Both the position numbers and the translations under genes were made by a program. Shown here piece after piece: positions 24,862-35,738 of a stretch of 64,000 bases of DNA (its first letter is position 1; each line of letters starts with the position of its first letter). The DNA lies in contig CAJJDO010000007.1 of the NCBI GenBank assembly GCA_905183005.1, forward strand, positions 620,001 to 684,000, in the 5' to 3' direction. The stretch comes from Paramecium pentaurelia (lineage: Eukaryota; Ciliophora; Oligohymenophorea; Peniculida; Parameciidae). Below the pieces are notes generated by a model. That model ran no database searches and had not been told where the DNA came from. It was given only the letters and a program-made list of their open reading frames with translations.

Positions 24862-25970
24862 TCATTTTTTCAATGCTTATTCGTTGTCTCTCAAAATTTA
24901 TAAAGCAGTCTTTAACGAATTCAATTAGCCTTCTTTCTTGCTTGCATTGGATCTGAAATTTGAATCATATAAATCTTTTTAGACTCTTGTAGTTTCTAAT
25001 AATTATTAAGTATTTGTTAAGTTTTATGATAATTATTTATTTCTTCTTTATGTAATTTTCTATACAAATATAAAAATAAATAATTACCAAATCATTTTAT
25101 CTATTCTTTAATGCACTTGTAGTTTTTTAATTATCTTATTCTAATTTGTCTCTTACAACAGTAACTTCATTCACTAAAGAATTAAAGTTTTATTCAACTG
25201 CTGTTTGATTAGCTTCTCTATTTTATTAACCTTCTTTTATAGATGCTATGATTTATTCAATTAATTCAATAGCTCTTTTAGCAGTAGCTTCATCAAATCT
25301 ATAAATATTATTAATCATTTTTTTACTTAGATGAGAATTCTAATAATAAAGCTAATGGATGTTTACGACCTAATTCATTTTTTACTTATTTGATCATTTC
25401 TTTTTTTTCACTTTCTTCAAGAAATGATCCTGTATTTGAAAGAACTGCCTTTACTAATCTATCATGTATATCTTCTAAGGCTGTTAAAATCTTTGAACTA
25501 GCAGATTATTTTGTTTCTAATGCTTAAATTTCTTTTTATCTATTATCTCTAATTTGTTCCTCTCTTTAATTAACTGTTTCTAATTGTTTCTTAACAGCTA
25601 CACTAGTTGAAGTAAGAGTAGATATTTCTTAAGTGATTTCTCCAATTTTTCTATTATTTGTTTATACTTCATTTGATAATGATGCCAAATTTGCTTCTAA
25701 TTACTCAATACTTGATTCAAATGCTGCCATTCTTGAAGCATGATCTAAATTTGCTGCATTAATTTGTCCTGTTAAATCATCAACCATCTTTTATAACAAT
25801 TCAAACACTCTATCTAATTATCCTCCTGCTAAACTTAATTCTAACAATTCAACTAATTATGAATTATAATCATTTTTGTCTAATTTATTTCTTAATTGTT
25901 AAAGTGCAGGACTATCTGTTGCAACTGTCATTGTTACTAAAAGCAACACTATTAGAGTTTTTGATTACAT
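24862..25970 (-). CDS. Trichocyst matrix protein-like secreted coiled-coil protein
   Basis: About 350 residues after removing two 28-nt introns. It starts with a signal peptide (MQSKTLIVLLLVTMTVA). A moderately conserved N-terminal region (LVELLELSLAGGQLDRVFELLQKMVDDL) leads into long acidic coiled coils (IEQLEANLASLSNEVQTNN, then LTNTQQLLETTRVQKDLYDS). This matches the trichocyst matrix proteins of Paramecium and the granule-lattice proteins of Tetrahymena: secreted, proteolytically matured, and packed as a crystalline core of extrusive organelles. No catalytic motif. Family placement rests on the signal peptide plus coiled-coil pattern. A second such gene lies at 33412-34422. Confidence 0.7.
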
Positions 25971-26649
25971 TTAATCCGTTTTTATAATTATTAATAATAA
26001 TCATTATTATGATTACCTTTATGCAAACTATACCAAATATTATTCTCTCCTCTTTTGTGATACACACTAAAATTATATTAAAACCTATATAATACTATCT
26101 TATACTTATCTTGTGTGATTTATAATATCTTTTTAGTTAATTTTTTTAGAATATAAATTTTATCTCAATTTATTAGAATTTAATGTATTTATAGATTGAA
26201 TTTCAATTTCTATTTAGATAATTTTAAATGATAATAAATAAGAAATACTCAAACAAGTGATCATACTAATTTAAAAATGATTTTTATACATCATATTATT
26301 TTAATTAAAATTAGATATACTAATCAATTTTATTCTTTATATTTTATAGTTGTATGTAGAATTTATTAATAATTTAATAATATAATAATTATTATTTTTA
26401 TTCTATTTAATATATCTTTCTAGGTGAATAAATTTGATAATTAATTATTTATTTAACAATAACTAATTATCTTAATTTAAGATATTAGATTTTAAAATAT
26501 AGGTTTGATAATATAGTAGAATTTATAAATAATATAGTTCATCATTTAATAAATCTCTAAAAATTTAATTATTCATTTATATACATACAAAAACTATTAA
26601 CTATTTTTATGATTTATCTTTTATTAAGCAATATAAATAAAATTTTTGA
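25971..26649. other. Intergenic
   Basis: Very A+T-rich spacer upstream of the trichocyst-matrix-like gene. No gene, repeat or RNA recognised. Confidence 0.4.
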
Positions 26650-27162
26650 TCATTCAATATTCTGAATTACTTGCTGATATTGATTTATTACAGCTTAAAG
26701 TTCGCTGTCTAAATTATGATCTCCATTTTAATATGCATTAATGATTATTTTTTCAATTTTTTCTCCAATATTTATTAATATATCTCCAATTGATTCTAAG
26801 ATTTATTCCTATTTTTTCTAATTTGATTCAATCACTATTGAATGCTTTAATATATAATTAGGTAGTCTATTTTAATTAAGTTAATTGCCATTTTATTAAA
26901 AAATTATTAAATTCACATCTTATTAGTTAACAAAATTTGCTGTGTAACTCATTAAATCTTGATATACATCAATATTCATTAATTATGTTTTTGATGGATG
27001 CAATACAATAAATTAAGAGATAAAAGTTTATCCAATAAAATTCTTAATAGTTTTAGTAATTTTATTTTATTTTATTATTATTTCACTTTTATCTGAATTT
27101 AAATTAATAGATGCATCAATATGTTGTTATATATTTTAATCATTTTTAAAAGATCCCTTCAT
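26650..27162 (-). CDS. Unknown protein, 170 residues
   Basis: An intronless frame from ATG at 27160-27162 to TGA at 26650-26652. It is Asn/Gln/Ile-rich, with a central hydrophobic and polar stretch (IGQTFISQFIVLHPSKTQ) and a C-terminal half of likely helices (ILESIGDILINIGEKIEKII, then LQAVINQYQQVIQNIE). No signal peptide or named domain. The balanced composition and the length without TGA support a real gene; function unknown. Confidence 0.6.
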
Positions 27163-27346
27163 CTTTTAAAAAATAAATATATTTAATAATTTTATATTAT
27201 TATTTTATAAAAATAGATGATGAAATGAAATTTAAGTCTTAAATACTTTGTCAATCATATTTTCTGTTTCAAAGAAAATATCAATCAATAAAATAAATTT
27301 AGATACTTTTATAAGTTTAATATCATATTTATTAATCTAAATAAAT

Positions 27347-27907
27347 TCATTAAAAATTTTATTAGTAGGATCTTAAGAAAGTTTTCCTTTTGCCTATATG
27401 CATTTATCCTTAAACACTATTTTTAGGACTCGATACTTTGTCAAAATGTACACTTTTAAACGATCTCTGTGGAACTGAGGTTTATTAATACGATATTTAA
27501 TTTTGGGTTGATCTCTTTTTGAGTATACTTTTTATTGTCGATCTTTAACTTGATGTCGATAATTTTGTGTTAGATAAAGATTTTGATTTTTAATAATCAA
27601 TTTTTCCTATTTGTTTGTAAAAATTATATGTAGTTGTAATCTCTTTGGTCTCTGTCTTAATTTATTAAGAGGGTGAAGTAGCCTTATATCTCTTATTTTG
27701 CTTCTAAAGTAAACGTTCATATTTTTCCATAATCAAAAATAGTTCAAATTCATCGTCTTTTTTAAGAGATTTCATCATTTATAATGCTACAGGTTTTTAT
27801 GGAGTTTTAACAGGTATCTATTTTTCTTAGCTAAACTGATCAATTATAATGTTGATTTCTTTATATTAATTTTTAGGAGATTCACAAAAGCATGGTTTTG
27901 AACCCAT
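27347..27907 (-). CDS. Acylated protein with PP1-docking motifs
   Basis: A 186-residue intronless protein. It begins MGSKPCFCES, suited to N-myristoylation and cysteine palmitoylation. Near the C-terminus it has SILK at residues 127-130 and KSVHF at 151-155. A SILK motif N-terminal to an RVxF motif is the arrangement used by regulators that dock protein phosphatase 1 (for example inhibitor-2). The middle is basic and Ser/Gln-rich. I infer a membrane-tethered PP1 targeting or inhibitor subunit. No other domain is visible and the overall sequence matches no family I know. Confidence 0.65.
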
Positions 27908-28912
27908 TAAATGTAATGTCTTTAGTAATATTTATTAAATTCTTGAGAATTCTTATATAACAAATTAAATTATCTAGAATTTCAAAGAATGATTCGAAGA
28001 ATGATTCTAAAATACAAAAAATATCGTTTTCTATCAAATTAGATGGATGATAATTGTAAAACAGATTATTCTTAACTTATTTTTAAAAATTTTAACTTAA
28101 TTCATTATTTTCTATAAAAATTAAATTAATAAAATGATTAACTAATTATTATAGAAATTGATGTATATATTCAGTGATTCCTCACTTTCTTAAATAATTA
28201 AATTGAAATTATTATATTTATTAACTGCTCATAATAATACTAGGATGAATCAAAACTAAAACTCTAATATCAATCAGAATTATATATATCTCAATTAACT
28301 TGTTTTATTAGTTATATAAAAAGGATTAGATTAATATCAAACTTTAGGACAATTTGAAAAATGTAAATTATTTTAAAAGTTAATTATATCGCTTTATATT
28401 TAATACACCAATTAAAATTAATAATACTCTCTAAAAGTTTAGATTCTATTATGAACAATTGAATGAATCATAAATTTGATAATTTTTAATGATACAATAA
28501 AGAATGATATAGATTTAAATGAATAATTTAATCAAAAAGTTTAATTGATTAGAAAAAAAATTTCAAATTTTCTCTTATTCTATTATAACAGAGATTATTT
28601 ATAGTATTAAAATTGAGAAACTAGAAATCATACGATATTTGCTTAATTTTTTTAAGATCTCTAAAAAATTGATATAAAAAAGATGATTTTGCTCTAATTT
28701 TTAAGGTACTAAATTTTTATATAAGCATACAAATTAATTTTCCCCTAATATCTGGTTGATTTGGGAAATAATATGAATTATAAGATATAAAATCAAATTA
28801 TAATTCTAAGTTTGAAATCTAAACTAAAGGAATTGAGTTTAACATAAATAAGAAATTAGACAAGATGATTATAATAGTTTATAATTAAATTAATTAATTA
28901 ATAAATATATCT
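27908..28912. other. Intergenic, about 1 kb
   Basis: A+T-rich sequence upstream of both divergent neighbours. No supported gene, tRNA or repeat. It includes a short ATTAATTAAT tract just before the next start codon. Confidence 0.35.
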
Positions 28913-30094
28913 ATGTATAGGTTTAGATAGCTTTGGAAATTCAGCACACTCTAATTTCACAAAGGAGTTAGTGAATATTAGAGTGTTTCTGAAAATGTAG
29001 TATTGAGAGGAGTAACACTAAAAGGTCGATATAATGATTTACCTAATTTGCTATTCTTTACAGAAGCATGTGATCCGGTTGAAAATTGGATACCATTCTT
29101 TAGTGATCCAAATAACAAAGTAGAATTATAAATTAAATAGTTAGATCTTAGATTATAGAAATGTGCATATTTTGAGTCCTAGAAATTTTGGTACATCAGA
29201 TAAACATTATTCATTTGATGTTCAAGATTTAGCAAATGATGTTATCAGATATATGTACTATAATAAAATTACAATGGCTACATTAAGTGGACATGGATTT
29301 GGAGCTAAAGTAGCTTTGGCAGCAGGATGTTATCATCCAGAGAGAACAACTGGTGTATTTTGCATAGATTATTCACCTATGGATTAAAGATATCATGAAG
29401 CATTTACAGAATTCAGAGGCTATATTGCAAAATTATCATAAATAAATACAAAAGAATTAACTAAATCATAAATTGAATCTTATTTAAAAGAGAATATTGA
29501 TGTATTCAAATTGAATTACTTAGTGTCCAAAATGGAGATCAATTTTTAGTGATAATCTTATTAAATTGCCATCTGGTTAATGGGATTGGAAGTTTGCACT
29601 CAAATTCTTACATAATAATGTTTCATTTAATAAAGCTGATTCTATAGCTTTCTGGCCAGTTAAAGCAGGTCTCTATACAGGAAGAGCTCATTTTGCATTT
29701 CCTGAATTCTCAAGATGGGTTCATCTTGGAACCAATACTTTACCTATGTTGAAAGTCTGTCCATAAGTTAGAGGATTTGGTCATGATGTTCATTCTGTTT
29801 AAGGTGATAATAATACATTAAATCATTGGATCTATGAATTTAATAATCAATCTTTTGTTTTTGCAAGTAGATTTACAAAGTAATTCAAAATTCTTAATTA
29901 GATTTTTGTCTATGTATGATGGAGTTCATTTATTATTAAAAGATAGAACTGAGGTAGGCAAAGAATTTGTTCCCTCTATTATTTATTCAAAAAAAGATCC
30001 AAATCATATTTATTCTGATTATTCTCCTGCTCATTATTATCATAATTGGAGATTCAATAATGTCTATAAAAATTTAGACACATAAAATAAATGA
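28913..30094 (+). CDS. Alpha/beta-hydrolase-fold protein lacking the nucleophile serine
   Basis: A 372-residue protein after removing three short introns (29140-29158, 29502-29523, 29880-29901; 19, 22 and 22 nt). The N-terminus (MYRFRQLWKFSTLQF) is basic and could be a mitochondrial targeting sequence. The core follows the ABHD11-type pattern: ENWIPFF, then HILSPRNFGTSDKHYSF, DLANDVIRYMYY, SGHGFGAKVAL and VFCIDYSPMD. In active relatives the nucleophile elbow reads GHSMG; here it is GHGFG at about residue 121, so the catalytic serine is replaced by glycine. The later FGHDVHS could carry the family histidine. Probably a pseudoenzyme with a binding role; that is inference. Confidence 0.82.
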
Positions 30095-30133
30095 AAATAT
30101 AAAATCAAACATATTGCATAATATCTATATCTA

Positions 30134-30833
30134 TCATTAAATCTACAAATCTATTCTTGCCAATATTGTATCATCTTATTTTAATATTCCATTTAATTAA
30201 TCATTTTATTTTAATGGTCCAACACCATGAGGAGTTCCTGTTAATACTAAATCACCTGGATTTAGTGTCATGAATTTAGAAATATAACAAATCAAATCTG
30301 CAATCTTGTAATACATTGAACTTGTTTTATCATGTTGTACAATTTTATCATTTATTCTTAATTCTAAAGTTAAATTATAAGGATCTTCAATCTTTTCTTT
30401 TTCAATCAAATTGCTTATTGGAAAGAACAGATCTTATCCTTTTGATAAATCCCAAGGGAATCCTTACTTTTTAAAATGGGCTTGTAATTCTCTATCTGTT
30501 AAATCCAAAGCCAGAAAATATCCACCTACATAATCATACCATTCCTCTTTTTTAATGTTCTTGCCTTATTTACTAATCATAAAACCAAGCTTTAATATAA
30601 ATATTGTATATTATTACTTCTATTTCATGATGTATTTCATGACCAAGTTCAGGTAATTTTAATATTTGTGGTTTATCAACCAAAAATATAGAAGTAAAGG
30701 GCTTTTGAAATATTACAGGCTCTTTTGGTGGTTCATCTCCACCCATTTCTTGAACATGTTTTACATAATTTTTTCCTACAGCCAATATTTTTGGATTGTT
30801 AGGATTTACTATTTTCTTAAATAGTTCTTCCAT
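30134..30833 (-). CDS. FAHD1: Fumarylacetoacetate-hydrolase-family protein (FAHD1 type)
   Basis: A 223-residue protein after removing one 28-nt intron (30590-30617), matching FAHD1 (about 224 residues), a mitochondrial acylpyruvate hydrolase and oxaloacetate decarboxylase. Visible signatures: ILAVGKNYVKHVQEMG, PVIFQKPFTSI, the metal-binding HEIHHEIELG, DYVGGYFLALDLTDRELQ, GFPWDLSKGQD and LNPGDLVLTGTPHGVGPLK. The glutamates of HEIHHEIE and the aspartate of ALDLTDRE are the expected Mg2+ ligands. The start is the first ATG (30831-30833). All motifs are intact, so an active enzyme is likely. Confidence 0.92.
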
Positions 30834-31013
30834 TATAATTTTACTAAAATGATTAATATAAAATGTTTTCAATTATATATCTAATAATATATCTATAGTT
30901 TAATATAAGGGTAACTATATATATGCAATAAGATTGTATTGAATTTATTATGTTTTGTGACAAAATAAAAAACCAAATTCTTTATGAAATCTTGTATATT
31001 TTTATATTAATAA

Positions 31014-31893
31014 ATGGATTCTAGTGACTCTTAAGATGATTCATATTAAAAAGTATTAAAATTATGAATAAAGGATTCGTTACTCGAAATACTTAGAATT
31101 GGATAATTCAAAAAACAAAATGAAAGTAGATAATTATCAATCGATTTTTCTAATCAAGTGTTGAACTTAGGAATGTTTACAAAACAAAAATAAACTTATA
31201 TTTAAAATACAAATCACACTAAAGAATTATATATTTCGGTGATTAAAAGTATTCTAATATATAAATTTAAGAGATCATAGATCCATAAGTTTATTATGTA
31301 AAATCAACATTTTGAGTAAACAGAAAAGAAATTTATACAGTCCAAAAAAAAAAACTGTAGGAATTGAAGATTAATAATTAGAATAACAAGTTGAAAGAGT
31401 TTATAATACTGTAAGAAGAAAGAGTTGTATCTGTTCATTATGTGGTCATTAAGGTGATTTTGAAAAACGTATGAACACTTTTAAAGTGAAAACCTAGTAA
31501 TAAATAAATACTGAAATACGGTTATTAAAGTACAATACAAGAAACCAATTTAAGCAATAAACTTTAATTAGACTACACAAAATAAAACAAATATAAAACT
31601 AAAACTGTCACAATTCCAGTCTTTCAGCTTAATTAGATAATTAAATATAGTATATTTAAACTCCAACAATTACACCTACCTTAGTTGACATTTAATTAAA
31701 ATTCAAGAAGAAAACAACAATTTAGCCTGTAGTATTAAAATAATACTTACCTACTACAAAAAATTATTATGTGAAAAAATATCATCTTACCTCAAGAACA
31801 GGAGCCAATAATACTCCAACATAAAATACCTTGCCATCTCTTAAGACTTTAAGTTAAAGTAGAAGAAATCTGTTTGATAATAAATATTATTGA
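31014..31893 (+). CDS. Unknown basic protein with a small Cys cluster
   Basis: Two introns (21 and 25 nt) give an exact 277-residue frame from ATG at 31014 to TGA at 31891-31893. The N-terminus is acidic (MDSSDSQDDSYQK). The middle contains SCICSLCGHQGDFEKRM, a CxCxxCxxH arrangement that could bind one zinc. The C-terminal third is Lys/Thr/Pro-rich (TPTITPTLVDIQLKFKKK, then HLTSRTGANNTP). No domain is recognised. Such basic, low-complexity proteins are common in ciliates and may be cytoskeletal, but this is a guess. Confidence 0.65.
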
Positions 31894-31948
31894 TTTAAAT
31901 ATTTATATTTAATTATATATTTTATTTTGCAATCTTACTTATAAAATT

Positions 31949-33133
31949 ATGATGAATTCACCTTAAAGAAATAGGTATTAATATGTAAATAATAAATATA
32001 GAGCAAGCAGTCAAAAATAATAGATTGTCAAAAAAAACATCCGAAAATATAGTTCTGACTATAGTGACTCTGATGTTTCTAATCAAGAATCTTAAGTTAA
32101 AAAGAGAATTGTCAAAATTTGGACTCCTGAAGAAGATTAATTGTTATAGTCATTTTATGAAAAATATAAGGGTAATTGGATTTAAGTGGCATAATCTATA
32201 CCTAATAGAAATCCTTCTTAATGTTCATAGAGATGGAAAAGAATCAATCCTAATAGAGTATTATAATTTATTAATTTCAGATAAGATCAAGAAGATAATG
32301 GACAGAAGAAGAAGATCTTTAAGTTTTAAATTTGATTAAGAAATTTGGAAAGAACTGGAAAGCCATTGAAAATCATATGTATGGAAGAAGTGGTAAATAA
32401 ATTAGAGAAAGATTTATTAATAAACTAGATTAAACTATTAATCATAATGAATTTACATAAGAAGAAGATGAAAAAATTGTTAAATTATACTATTAAATAG
32501 GTCCAAGATGGAGTGACATTTCTAAGTTACTCAAAGGAAGACCTGTAAATATTTGATGCAATTTATTAAGGAAAATATGATTAAAAATCGTTTCTATTCT
32601 CATATAAAAAAGCACTATAACATTTAGTCTATGAATCCAGAAATTGTTGGAAATGAAATGATGTCTTAAAATCAATTTCAAAATAGTAATTCACTTTCAG
32701 ATTTACTATAAGAATAAGATTAATAAATATAAGGAGAACTTAGATTAGAAACAATACACAGTTAATTTGAATAAGAAGGTTCATTTATCTCTAATCTAAT
32801 AAATAGCAATCATATTTTGTTACCTTAATTTAAAAGTTTAATTCAAGGAGGTAATTATTGTAATCTAGTTAAGAATCAATAATTTCAAATGGAGAATCAA
32901 TCATTAATAAATAAGAAATGAATCTGGAACAAAAATAATTATATGGAATTGACAGTTCTGGAGTAGGTTCTCAAGTCTATTTAAATATTTAGATGCCTCA
33001 TTCAGACATCTAGGATGAATTAGATTCAAATATTAAAAAATCACCTTAATATTTACTAACTGATAGTGAAAATAAAGAAAAAGAAAACTAATTAGTATAT
33101 CAATTTACAAAAATGAGTATGGAATAAGATTGA
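31949..33133 (+). CDS. Three-repeat MYB DNA-binding protein
   Basis: Nuclear R1R2R3-type MYB protein. Three introns (32258-32280, 32545-32570, 32851-32873; 23, 26 and 23 nt) leave about 370 residues. R1: KIWTPEEDQLLQSFYEKYKG to QCSQRWKRINP. R2: QWTEEEDLQVLNLIKKFGKN to QIRERFINKL. R3: EFTQEEDEKIVKLYYQIGPRW to MIKNRFYSHIKKHY. Each repeat has the spaced tryptophan or aromatic residues of the MYB fold. 3R-MYB proteins regulate cell-cycle genes across eukaryotes. The C-terminal ~190 residues are Gln/Ser/Asn-rich, as in activation regions. Two ATGs in tandem (31949, 31952) are possible starts. Confidence 0.9.
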
Positions 33134-33411
33134 TTTGGTATGATTGTACAAGAGTATAAAAAAATCCTTTTTTTATTATTAGAAATTTTATATTTTTAAT
33201 AAATTATTATATTTATTTCTATAAATCTATATTTTAATATTAATAATTATAAATTCTATTAAATTTTGAGTTAATATAGATATGAAAGAGTATTGATATA
33301 ATCAAACTCCTTTTTTTTACAAAAATTCCTCAGCTTAAGCTATCTTTTAATGATACAGCATTGTAATTTCAATAATAATCTAATTTTCTTCATGTCTTTT
33401 TTATTTCTCCA

Positions 33412-34422
33412 TCACATATTTTGCCTTTTATTAATTATAAGCATCTAAGAATAGTAAAATTAATTATTACTTTAAGTTTATTATAAAATTCTTTATGTAT
33501 TTCCTAATATTTTCTCACATTAACTTACAACATCTTATGCTAATTCTTTATCATCTTCTAAACTATTTAAAAATTTTAATCTGCTATCATATTCTTATTT
33601 TAATAACACTTGTTCATTTAATAAATTTCTTCTATAATCCACAAAATCATTAGCAGATGTAATTTCTTATTCTTCTAATGTTTTAATGTGTTCTTATATT
33701 TTAGAAATCAATCCTTGAACTTTTCCAACAATTTCTGAAACCACTTAAGTTGCTTAATCTTCTTATGAAACCTCTAAAATCATATAGATATTATACCTAC
33801 TTAAGAAAACACTTCTTTATGGTCTATCATATTAGTATAGAGTGATAATTTAGAAGTATATTCTTATGTCTCTTCTTTTTATAAGAATGCATTTTATTCT
33901 TTGAGTTATAAATCCCCATTAACCCATTCTAATACATTTAATGCCTCTCTATAATCTCTTAAAGCATCAATAAATAACGAATTTGCTTCACATCTTTATT
34001 CAGCTAAATCCTCTAATTTCATATCATTTGACTTTCTTCTCTTTTCATTCCAATTCAAATAATCAGTTGTTTATGATATCTTATCATCTACTGCTTCTAA
34101 ATCTTCTGAATTTTTTTGTAATGATTCATTATTCTCTTTCATAATTCCTGTAAATGCTGCACAATCATTCAATACACCCCCTTCATATTCTTAAAAAGCT
34201 TTGTCTGCCTATTCTCTAGTTGTAAAGATCTCATACTTTTCTATCTAGTTCTTCATTTGCATTTTTCAAGTCTTCCAATAATTGCAATACTGCTTAAATA
34301 GCATCTCTAGCTGTTCCCAATCCAGTTCCAGTGCTTATCAAATTTAAAAATTCAGGATTGAATTTATGTTATTGTTAACAAAAGATAATTGTAATAAAAG
34401 CTAATCCTATCAGAAGTCTCAT
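33412..34422 (-). CDS. Second trichocyst matrix protein-like secreted coiled-coil protein
   Basis: A 319-residue protein after removing introns of 28 and 23 nt. Signal peptide MRLLIGLAFITIIFC, then a Thr/Gly patch (LISTGTGLGTARDAIQAVLQLLEDL) and extended acidic coiled coils (LRDYREALNVLEWVNGDLQL, then GLISKIQEHIKTLEEQE). Signal peptide, small globular N-terminus and long acidic coiled coil suit the trichocyst matrix protein family, whose members are cleaved in the secretory pathway and assemble the crystalline extrusome core. It shares the general pattern but not close sequence with the gene at 24862-25970, so it would belong to a different subfamily. Confidence 0.65.
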
Positions 34423-34833
34423 TTCCGTTTTTATTTCTGATATTATAATATAAATTATGTTTAAAGTAATACAATGAATTATATTATTATTTAATTCTAA
34501 GAACTGTAGTAGAATACTATAATGATAAAAAAAGTAAATTATACACTCGAACTTCCATATACTTTCTCTGTTTATCAAAATAATTTTATTGTATAATTTC
34601 ATTTCAAAAAAAAAAAAAAAAATAAATAAAAACAAAAAATTCAATTTTCAAACTTATTATTTGAATTTTTTTCTTAGAATTCTATATTCTATCATTATTT
34701 GTAATTTTACATAATAATTAATCATAATTATGTATACATTTTGAATTTAATAATAGAAGGGGTCTTAGTTTTCTTAATTTACTCTTTTTTTTAGATTGTA
34801 AAACTAAATTTATTATTATAAATAAATTTAAGA

Positions 34834-35218
34834 ATGGAAGCACAATAAGGCTTACGGAATAATTAGGACAACTCAAGTTTTTGGGAGCCCAAATATTTCT
34901 TAATGGCTATGATCTTTTGCTTTTTAATTTATTTTTTTTTGAAGAATAATAACAGAAGAGAGCCAATTAAGGTAGATAGTATCTGAATAGTATTAGGATA
35001 GAGTATGGAGGAAATTTGCATTTTCATATTAAGAGATGATGAATACATTTGACAATTCAGAGAAGGAACTTCTAAAGCATACATTTCATAATACTATTTT
35101 TAATACAAAACCTTCTCTTGTTAGTAATGATATAAGAAAACCAAGTAAAAAGACTTGTAATGTGTCTTTTGATTTAGATAAAAATGTTACTCATATGTTT
35201 TAATAAAATGGGTGTTGA
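34834..35218 (+). CDS. Small single-span membrane protein
   Basis: A 119-residue protein after removing a 25-nt intron (34972-34996). One transmembrane segment (YFLMAMIFCFLIYFFL) lies at residues ~21-36. It is followed by a positively charged stretch (KNNNRREPIKDRVWRK) and a soluble C-terminal part ending NVTHMFQQNGC. No signal-peptide cleavage site is apparent, so probably a signal anchor. No family recognised. Confidence 0.65.
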
Positions 35219-35738
35219 ATCTAATAATTTCCTTGAGAATTCATTAATTAAATATGTTAAATATATATATAAGTCCTCTTTTCTTTGATAAATTTTTATT
35301 ACTCCCTCTGATAAATATATATTTTAAAACTAATTAACGTCAATCTATTTGGAATAATTAATAAATGGTTATTTATCAATATAGAGTTAAATAAGACTAC
35401 ATAATTATTACTTTATATATTATATAAATTAATTAAATGACTATAATATTATAAAATTTAACTTTAATAATCTTATTGAATGTAAATTAAAAATGTTTTA
35501 TAGATACTTGATAGAATATAAAATAATCTTCTCAATTCCAATTATTAAAATTTGACATTATAAATAAAAGAATATAAAATCAATCATGCAACTAAAAGAG
35601 ATTAATATATAAATAATTCTAAAGCTTAAATTAATGCTTTATAAAAATAAAGTCAAATATTAATCAAAATTGATAGAACAATGTATTAATTTTAATATTT
35701 TGAGATAATATAGGATAATAATAAAGTAATTTAATATT
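35219..35738. other. Intergenic
   Basis: A+T-rich spacer between two plus-strand genes. No gene or repeat recognised. Confidence 0.4.
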
